A stretch of 12,214 nucleotides of DNA from Nitrospirota bacterium. Lineage in GTDB: Bacteria > Nitrospirota > Thermodesulfovibrionia > Thermodesulfovibrionales > Magnetobacteriaceae. The position numbers were made by a program, and so were the translations under genes. Below are positions 7,529 to 12,214 of this stretch, piece by piece (positions within the stretch are counted from its first letter, which is position 1; each line of letters begins with the position of its first letter). Under the pieces are notes generated by a model. It saw only the letters and a program-made list of their open reading frames with translations. It did no database searches and was not told the DNA's origin. The stretch is from assembly GCA_015233485.1 (NCBI GenBank), contig JADFXO010000087.1, forward strand, positions 1 through 12,214, in the 5' to 3' direction.

Positions 7529-8664
7529 TATGGGTTACCCTCAATGACATTTTTATCCCATAATTCACTAAGCGTATATCTGTCAAGCCATTCGGTTAAG
7601 TCACTGTCCTTGAGCTTCTTAAACTCGCTGCGTTTTAATTTATCATTATAGTCAACGACAACGATTTGATTTGGTTCGAACTCATCCAAAAGACGCGGCG
7701 ACTGTGTTGCAAGAATAACCTGGACATGTCTGCTTGCTGATTTCACCATGCCAGCCAAGCGGGAAATAGCCGTTGGGTGTAACCCCAGTTCAGGCTCGTC
7801 AATGATTATGACCTTTGGCAGCCACTCAGGGGGCTGAAGAAGTAATGTGGCTAATGCCATAAACCGCAACGTTCCGTCGCTGATTTGATGAGAACCAAAG
7901 GTATATTGTGATTCCTTGTCTTTCCATTTCAAAATTATCTGATTCGGATTATGTTTCGACGGCTCAAGCACAAAGTCCTCGAATTGAGGAAACACCGCGT
8001 TAATCCGAGATACAATTCTTCTATAATATTTGTTTGTTTCTGGATTGTTTGACATTGTGATTAGTTTTGAGGCCAGATTGCTGGCGTCATCACCCTTGTA
8101 TACATGATCACAATCCAAGCTGTTTCTCATTCTGGTTTCTCTTGGGGTATCATGAAATTGAAAAAAATAATAACTTCCTAACAAGATGTAAAACGAAATA
8201 CGGTCACTAAAGCTATCTTCTGGTATTTTTTCCCAAATTTTGCTTTCTTTATGGCCGGTACCGAGGTTTATCGTTTTCGGTTCGAGAGGTTCGAGCTGTT
8301 CCCTATTGAAAAGTCCAGAGCGATATCCTAATTCCTCCTCAGTGAATATAAATATATCTCCTTCCTGAGCGAGTTTAAACCTGTAATAATCATATGCCAT
8401 ATCACTAAAACTAAGTTCGGCTGATATTAAAGGTGTTTCATTATGACCATGATGAAGAATAGAAGACGCCGAGCCATTTCGATTTGTGTATAATTCCAAA
8501 TCACCGTCTGCCATGTAGCCTAACATCTCAAAAAATGAAATAAAATTAGTCTTCCCTGCGCCATTTGCCCCAATGAAGACTGTAATATCACCAAAATCTA
8601 CTGTTTGGCCCTCTGAATCAATGGATTTAAATCCACTTAGCGTAACGCTCTCAAGTTTTGACAT
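7528..8664 (-). CDS. AAA family ATPase (OLD/SMC-like ABC-type), partner of DUF4276
   Basis: This ABC/SMC-type ATPase has 378 residues. Walker A is FIGANGAGKTNF (30-41). The signature SDGTLRFMALATLLL is at 262-276. Walker B is VIIIDEPELGLHP (285-297) with catalytic Glu290, and a switch-like ATQSPRLLDEF lies at 319-329. The starting LESVTLSGFKSI is the usual N-terminal strand of the AAA_21/OLD group. There is no C-terminal TOPRIM domain; the separate DUF4276 gene would supply it. The ATG is preceded at good distance by GGGAGGGAG. The gene follows the RACo-like gene by 28 nt with no room for a clear promoter, so it may be co-transcribed. GC is visibly low: about 17 of 60 in 8161-8220 by eye, which fits acquisition by transfer. 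Confidence 0.9.
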   Translation of the reverse strand: MSKLESVTLSGFKSIDSEGQTVDFGDITVFIGANGAGKTNFISFFEMLGYMADGDLELYTNRNGSASSILHHGHNETPLISAELSFSDMAYDYYRFKLAQEGDIFIFTEEELGYRSGLFNREQLEPLEPKTINLGTGHKESKIWEKIPEDSFSDRISFYILLGSYYFFQFHDTPRETRMRNSLDCDHVYKGDDASNLASKLITMSNNPETNKYYRRIVSRINAVFPQFEDFVLEPSKHNPNQIILKWKDKESQYTFGSHQISDGTLRFMALATLLLQPPEWLPKVIIIDEPELGLHPTAISRLAGMVKSASRHVQVILATQSPRLLDEFEPNQIVVVDYNDKLKRSEFKKLKDSDLTEWLDRYTLSELWDKNVIEGNP

Positions 8665-8692
8665 CGTTATCTCCCTCCCTCACGGCGTTACC

Positions 8693-10195
8693 TCACCCTT
8701 TTAATTTTATCACATCCGTATGGGGAATGAACATCGCCCCTTGCAGTTCGTTCATAAAGCCTGTGTCTTCGTTCATCTCTTTGTATGTTATCAGGTTTGT
8801 TATTACAGATATATCGTCAAGGAGGTGGCGGTCACAAAGAAGCCTCCCGGCCCCGGCAAGCGAGGCGTTTTCTATATGTATTATACGGTCTTCCGATACG
8901 TCGGGCAAGAGCCCGAGGGTCTTAACGTCTCTGGCCTTTATGTGCGTGCCGAGGGCGCCGGTTAAGATAAACTTGTCTATGTCTGAAAAGGCCAGACCTA
9001 CTGTGTGCGTCATAACCGATAGCAGGGTGAACATCGCGGCCTTCGAAATGAGAAAGTTATTTATCTCCGTTTGATAGACGATCAATTGCCTGCCTTTGCC
9101 GCCTTTGTATAAGAGAAACCCGCTGCCTTGTGCGCCGGTAACGACATTTCGTTTCCCCTCAATTAATGCCCCGTTTTGCTCGATTATGCCTGCCTCAAAA
9201 AGGCCTGCAACAAGGCTCACCATCCCTGTGCCACATAGACACGATGGGGGAGCGCCGCCTATGGTTTGCAGGTTTACGTTTAGGGCGGCGTCAAGAGACA
9301 CGTCGTATATAGCTCCCTCGGCAGCCCGCCCGCCTATCCCTGAAATTCCCTCGTCAAAGGCCGGCCCCCCGGCCCCCGCCCCGACCAGTATCCAGTCCTT
9401 CGTCCCGAGTGCTATCTCTACGTTTGTGCCGATGTCTATTAGTATGCTGGGTGTGTCAGACTTATAAATTTTTGATGCGATTATGCCTGAGACAATATCT
9501 CCGCCCACATAGCTGCCGGCGTTTGGAAACAGGTATATCACCCCTTGGGGATTTATCTCTATCCCAATATTTGACGGGGTCTGAAACCCCGGTGCGTTCA
9601 CCACGGGGATGTATGGGCTTGTGGGTATGTTATTGACGGGTAAATTTAATAAAAAATGCGTCATCGTGGTATTGGCGGCAACTACAAGTGCGTGAATGGC
9701 ATCTTGTGCTATTGCCGCTTGGTCCCTAAGCGACTTAATAACCGTATTGACCGCGGCAACAAGGCACTCGTGAAGCGCCGCCGCACCGTCCTGTTCCAGT
9801 ATAGAATAGAAAATCCGCGTTAATATGTCAGCCCCGTAGCGGGTTTGAGGGTTTGTGATAACCTCCTTGCATAAGACAGCGCCGGTGTCGAGGTCTATAA
9901 GCTCCCCCCATATGTTGGTGCTTCCAATGTCAAGCGCCACGCCGTATAGCCCCCGCTGCCCTATGGACACTATCTTATTCTCTGGCTTATTGCCTGGGCC
10001 TTCGGCACAGGCAATGCTGCCCGTTACCGCGTAATCATTATCGCGCAGATACGCGGGCAGCGCCCTGAGAACACTCAGCGGGATGTGTAGGCGGGGCTGG
10101 CCAAGCGCGGCCTCGAGCCTTGAGGCATCTGAGGCGTTGTCTGTCAGTGACGGCGGGGAGAGCCTCCCCGAGAATCTCCACACGAGCGGGTTCAT
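8693..10195 (-). CDS. RACo-like corrinoid-protein activase (DUF4445/ASKHA domain), lacking N-terminal [2Fe-2S] domain
   Basis: Proteins of this family use ATP to drive reductive reactivation of oxidised corrinoid (cobalamin) proteins. The ASKHA core is clear: PHOSPHATE-1 motif YGVALDIGSTNIWGELIDL (84-102), NPQTRYGADILTRI (115-128), VVAANTTMTHFLL (171-183), FPNAGSYVGGDIVSGI (223-238), the second phosphate motif ILIDIGTNVEIAL (251-263) and GAGAGGPAFDEGISGIGGR (272-290). The first 80 residues match the linker that normally follows a plant-type ferredoxin domain (LSPPSLTDNASDASRLEAAL). The ferredoxin domain itself, with its CxxxxCxxC cysteines, is missing: the gene starts 4 nt after the upstream stop, and the frame upstream of the ATG soon closes. 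Electrons would have to come from another protein, or the function differs from RACo. It follows the MoeA-PBP half and precedes the ATPase. Confidence 0.85.
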   Translation of the reverse strand: MNPLVWRFSGRLSPPSLTDNASDASRLEAALGQPRLHIPLSVLRALPAYLRDNDYAVTGSIACAEGPGNKPENKIVSIGQRGLYGVALDIGSTNIWGELIDLDTGAVLCKEVITNPQTRYGADILTRIFYSILEQDGAAALHECLVAAVNTVIKSLRDQAAIAQDAIHALVVAANTTMTHFLLNLPVNNIPTSPYIPVVNAPGFQTPSNIGIEINPQGVIYLFPNAGSYVGGDIVSGIIASKIYKSDTPSILIDIGTNVEIALGTKDWILVGAGAGGPAFDEGISGIGGRAAEGAIYDVSLDAALNVNLQTIGGAPPSCLCGTGMVSLVAGLFEAGIIEQNGALIEGKRNVVTGAQGSGFLLYKGGKGRQLIVYQTEINNFLISKAAMFTLLSVMTHTVGLAFSDIDKFILTGALGTHIKARDVKTLGLLPDVSEDRIIHIENASLAGAGRLLCDRHLLDDISVITNLITYKEMNEDTGFMNELQGAMFIPHTDVIKLKG

Positions 10196-10199
10196 TGCC

Positions 10200-11240
10200 C
10201 TAATTACTGTACATTATTTTTCCCATGTCTGAGACGTCATAGCCGCCCATCCTAAGGGTTGTCTGCCTGAACTCTGTGTCATTGGCAATTATATCAAACA
10301 GGGCCTCAACCATAGGAAGGGCGTAGGAGTCCCTCGTTAAGACGAAATCGTAACGCTCCTTCGCAACCGGAATGAAGTCGAGGCCAAGGGCAATGGCGGC
10401 CGTTAATATCCCCATGCCTGTGTCTGCGCGCCCGGAGGCAACGGCAGAGGCAACGGCCATGTGCGTATATTCCACGGTGTCGTAGCCCTTTATCTTTTGT
10501 CCCGGAATCCCGCGCTCTCTAAGGCATTTGTCCGTCAGGAGCCTCGTGCCGGTGCCCGGCTGCCTGTTAATGAATATTATATCTTCCCTTGCCAGATCAT
10601 CAATTGCGGCAATTTTTTTCGGATTTCCCGGCCTTACAATAAATCCCTGCTGCCGGTAGACGAGATTGACGAGCAGGACTTTTTCCTCAGACAGGTATTT
10701 TTCGATAAACGGTATGTTATATAACCCTGTCCCCTCGTCAAGCAGGTGAGTGCCCGCGATGTGGGCCTCGTGTTTTTTAATGGCGATAATGCCGCCCATT
10801 GAGCCAACATGGGCGCTAGATAAGGAATACCGCGGGTATTTCCTCTTTAGGAAATTATATAACACGTCCAGCGTATTGTCGTGGCTTCCTATGCAGACAA
10901 TGGTGTTGAGTATGTCACTTTTTGGGCGCATAAGCGCGACATTAACCTCAGAGGCCGCACCAATGCCCTCTGACATAGCCGGAATTGTGAGCATCGCGTC
11001 CGCCCTGACAAGGGACATCATAATTCCCGCCCCCCGACCAAGCGGCGTTGCCACAAACCTGTCGCCTACTTTGCCGACCTTTACGCGGACAAATTCCTCC
11101 TGCCCTATCGCTGAGCTTATCGTCCTGCCGATTACGGCGGTAATAGTCTCAGTTTCCTGAGCGCTTAGCCCAAGCCATTTATATATCAATGGTTTTATAA
11201 ATAAATCTACCGTTATGTATGCGCTGACGGGACTAGCCAT
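10200..11240 (-). CDS. MoeA-PBP fusion, C-terminal half (split gene)
   Basis: From PVSAYITVDLFIKPLI onward this is the C-terminal part of MoeA (molybdenum insertion into molybdopterin), including EEFVRVKVGKVGDRFVATPL and AMSEGIGAASEVNV. From about residue 109, counting from the ATG at 11240, it is a periplasmic-binding-protein-like domain (PF12727 type): IVCIGSHDNTLDVLYNFL, HVGSMGGIIAIKKHEAHIAGTHLLD, FINRQPGTGTRLL and HMAVASAVASGRADTGMG. The PBP-like part lacks a signal peptide and probably senses a ligand in the cytoplasm. The frame stays open to an ATG at 11414, but residues before PVSAY are antisense to the plus-strand MoeA half and look meaningless. The ATG at 11240 lies on the junction. 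Without its N-terminal half the MoeA part cannot be functional. It is followed by the RACo-like gene after 4 nt. Confidence 0.85.
   Translation of the reverse strand: MASPVSAYITVDLFIKPLIYKWLGLSAQETETITAVIGRTISSAIGQEEFVRVKVGKVGDRFVATPLGRGAGIMMSLVRADAMLTIPAMSEGIGAASEVNVALMRPKSDILNTIVCIGSHDNTLDVLYNFLKRKYPRYSLSSAHVGSMGGIIAIKKHEAHIAGTHLLDEGTGLYNIPFIEKYLSEEKVLLVNLVYRQQGFIVRPGNPKKIAAIDDLAREDIIFINRQPGTGTRLLTDKCLRERGIPGQKIKGYDTVEYTHMAVASAVASGRADTGMGILTAAIALGLDFIPVAKERYDFVLTRDSYALPMVEALFDIIANDTEFRQTTLRMGGYDVSDMGKIMYSN
11219..11238. repeat. Left arm of inverted repeat at the MoeA break
   Basis: ATGCGCTGACGGGA (11219-11232) is the exact reverse complement of 12201-12214. After one extra C (11233), TAGCC also matches 12196-12200. 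The bases encode the PVSA residues of the GYPVSAY motif on the minus strand. The arms enclose about 960 bp holding the whole plus-strand MoeA half. Confidence 0.9.
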
Positions 11241-11337
11241 AGGGCATTTATAATAGGGAAAATAATAAAAGGTGCCGGGGTAATTTACAATTAGGGCCGG
11301 CAGCGTCTTCATAGACAGCATCCCATTAGACGAGGCC
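11239..11337 (+). promoter_or_regulatory. AT-rich leader before the plus-strand MoeA half, with a TATAAT box
   Basis: The first half of this stretch is AT-rich and holds a perfect TATAAT (11249-11254). A -35-like CTGACG lies inside the repeat arm (11224-11229) with a long 19-nt spacer, so it is weak. From about 11305 the plus-strand frame already reads like MoeA (VFIDSIPLDEA), so coding sequence probably begins before the first ATG at 11338. No ATG, GTG or TTG lies in frame between the TAA at 11281 and that ATG; an ATT at 11290 is the only near-start. Confidence 0.35.
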
Positions 11338-12214
11338 ATGAGCAAGTGGCTTAATTTCCTCGCTGAAAAGGGTATATTAAACGTGTTTCCATGTGAGTCC
11401 ATAGACGCGGCCATCTCTATGGGCAGGATTACAGCGGAGCCGGTTACAGCGCTTTTGTCCTCGCCGTTTTTTCATTCCTCCGCAATGGACGGCTATGCCG
11501 TAAGGTTCGACTCGACATTCGGGGCGTCTGAGACTACCCCCGTGAGGCTGCGAATTCCTGATGACGCTCTCTATCTTAATACGGGAGAGCCTATTCCCGA
11601 CGGCTTCAACGCGGTCATCATGATAGAGGACGTAAATGTTGTAAAAGACCCCGCCACCGGCCATCAGGACATTGAGATCATAAAGGCGGCGGCGCCCTAT
11701 CAGCATGTCAGGGTCATAGGCGAGGACATCGTGGCTACGGAGCTGATACTGCCAGAAAATCACAAAATAAGGGCAATAGACGTAGGGGCGGCCCTGGCGG
11801 GCGGACATACTCAGATAAAAGTCAGAAAGAGGCCGTCTGTGGCAATTATCCCAACAGGAAGCGAGATTGTCGCCCCGGGTGTGCCGCTTACAAAGGGCAA
11901 GATAATAGACTCCAATTCGGTGATGATAGAGGGTCTGATAACCGGCTGCGGCGCCAGTGCCGTTTGCTATCCAATCGTAAAAGACGACCTTGATGAGATA
12001 AAAACTGTTGTCAGCAAAGCGGTGAAGGCGTATGACCTTGTGTTAATCATAGCGGGTTCGTCCGCCGGCAGCAGGGACTATACCTCAACGGTGATAAAAG
12101 ACCTGGGGCAGTGCCTACTGCACGGTGTAAATATCAAACCCGGCAGGCCGCTCATTCTGGGCGTGATAGAGGGTTGTCCCGTTGCCGGTGTCCCCGGCTA
12201 TCCCGTCAGCGCAT
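11338..12214 (+). CDS. MoeA-PBP fusion, N-terminal MoeA half (runs off window; split gene)
   Basis: MoeA inserts molybdate into adenylated molybdopterin to finish the molybdenum cofactor. The 292 residues seen are good MoeA sequence: RITAEPVTA (30-38), FFHSSAMDGYAVRF (44-57), LNTGEPIPDGFNAVIMIED (80-98), VRVIGEDI (124-131), SVAIIPTGSEIV (167-178), KIIDSNSVMI (188-197), AGSSAGSRDYT (239-249), HGVNIKPGRPLILG (262-275) and VAGVPGYPVSA (282-292). The window stops in the next codon. The missing continuation (YITVDLF...) is exactly what the minus-strand half at 11228 and below supplies, so the two were one gene of about 640 codons. The true start is uncertain, because MoeA-like residues extend upstream of this ATG to about 11305. 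It is oriented head to head with its own C-terminal half. Confidence 0.88.
   Translation, partial: MSKWLNFLAEKGILNVFPCESIDAAISMGRITAEPVTALLSSPFFHSSAMDGYAVRFDSTFGASETTPVRLRIPDDALYLNTGEPIPDGFNAVIMIEDVNVVKDPATGHQDIEIIKAAAPYQHVRVIGEDIVATELILPENHKIRAIDVGAALAGGHTQIKVRKRPSVAIIPTGSEIVAPGVPLTKGKIIDSNSVMIEGLITGCGASAVCYPIVKDDLDEIKTVVSKAVKAYDLVLIIAGSSAGSRDYTSTVIKDLGQCLLHGVNIKPGRPLILGVIEGCPVAGVPGYPVSA
12196..12214. repeat. Right arm of inverted repeat at the window edge
   Basis: GGCTA (12196-12200) and TCCCGTCAGCGCAT (12201-12214) mirror 11219-11238, apart from one extra base in the left arm. The window ends on the last matching base, so the repeat may continue further. Confidence 0.88.

Noticed and set aside
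11241..11414. First 58 codons of the minus-strand frame starting at 11414 as true N-terminus of the PBP protein
   Set aside because: They are antisense to MoeA N-terminal and leader sequence and unlike any MoeA region; homology begins only at PVSAY.
11377..11808. Minus-strand 143-codon frame
   Set aside because: Antisense of the MoeA half, which has strong family motifs on the plus strand.

Overview
The window looks like a fragment of a moderate-GC bacterial chromosome, possibly a whole metagenome contig, because genes are broken at both ends. A MoeA fused to a periplasmic-binding-protein-like domain, a corrinoid-protein activase relative, a cobalamin-biosynthesis methylmutase, CheV and a two-subunit AddAB-type nuclease together suggest a motile anaerobe that uses corrinoids and molybdenum. 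Nitrospirota or Desulfobacterota would fit. This is inference; there is no rRNA or other marker gene.

Layout. 1-85: low-GC sequence that does not fit the gene beside it. 86-4182 (minus): addB-like (partial) and addA-like recombination nuclease subunits, overlapping by ATGA. 4183-4284: short divergent regulatory region with a near-consensus sigma-70 promoter for addAB and a weaker one for the right-hand operon. 4285-6621 (plus): compact operon cheV, cbiC (precorrin-8X methylmutase) and a HAD phosphatase, with 1-nt spacing and then a 4-nt overlap. 6618-6878 (plus): C-terminal remnant of a DDE transposase. 6884-8664 (minus): two-gene AAA ATPase + DUF4276 (TOPRIM-like) module, a plausible anti-phage system. 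8693-10195 (minus): RACo/DUF4445-type ASKHA corrinoid-activation protein without its usual [2Fe-2S] domain. 10200-11240 (minus): C-terminal half of a MoeA-PBP fusion. 11338-12214 (plus): N-terminal half of apparently the same MoeA-PBP gene, in the opposite orientation.

The most striking feature is the right end. The plus-strand MoeA half stops at the window edge inside the GVPGYPVSA motif. The minus-strand half starts at PVSAY in the same motif. The shared bases form an inverted repeat (11219-11238 versus 12196-12214). Inverting the segment between the arms would rebuild one gene of about 640 codons. This is either a real DNA inversion (possible phase switch or domain swap) or a chimeric or collapsed assembly at a contig end. 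The sequence alone cannot decide. The left end of the window is also abnormal, which raises the weight of the artefact explanation.

Functionally, MoeA-PBP, the RACo-like protein and the ATPase/DUF4276 pair are co-directional and tightly spaced (4, 28 and -1 nt). They could be one transcript joining metal-cofactor genes to a defence-like module, or the module could be an insertion next to an old transposon scar.
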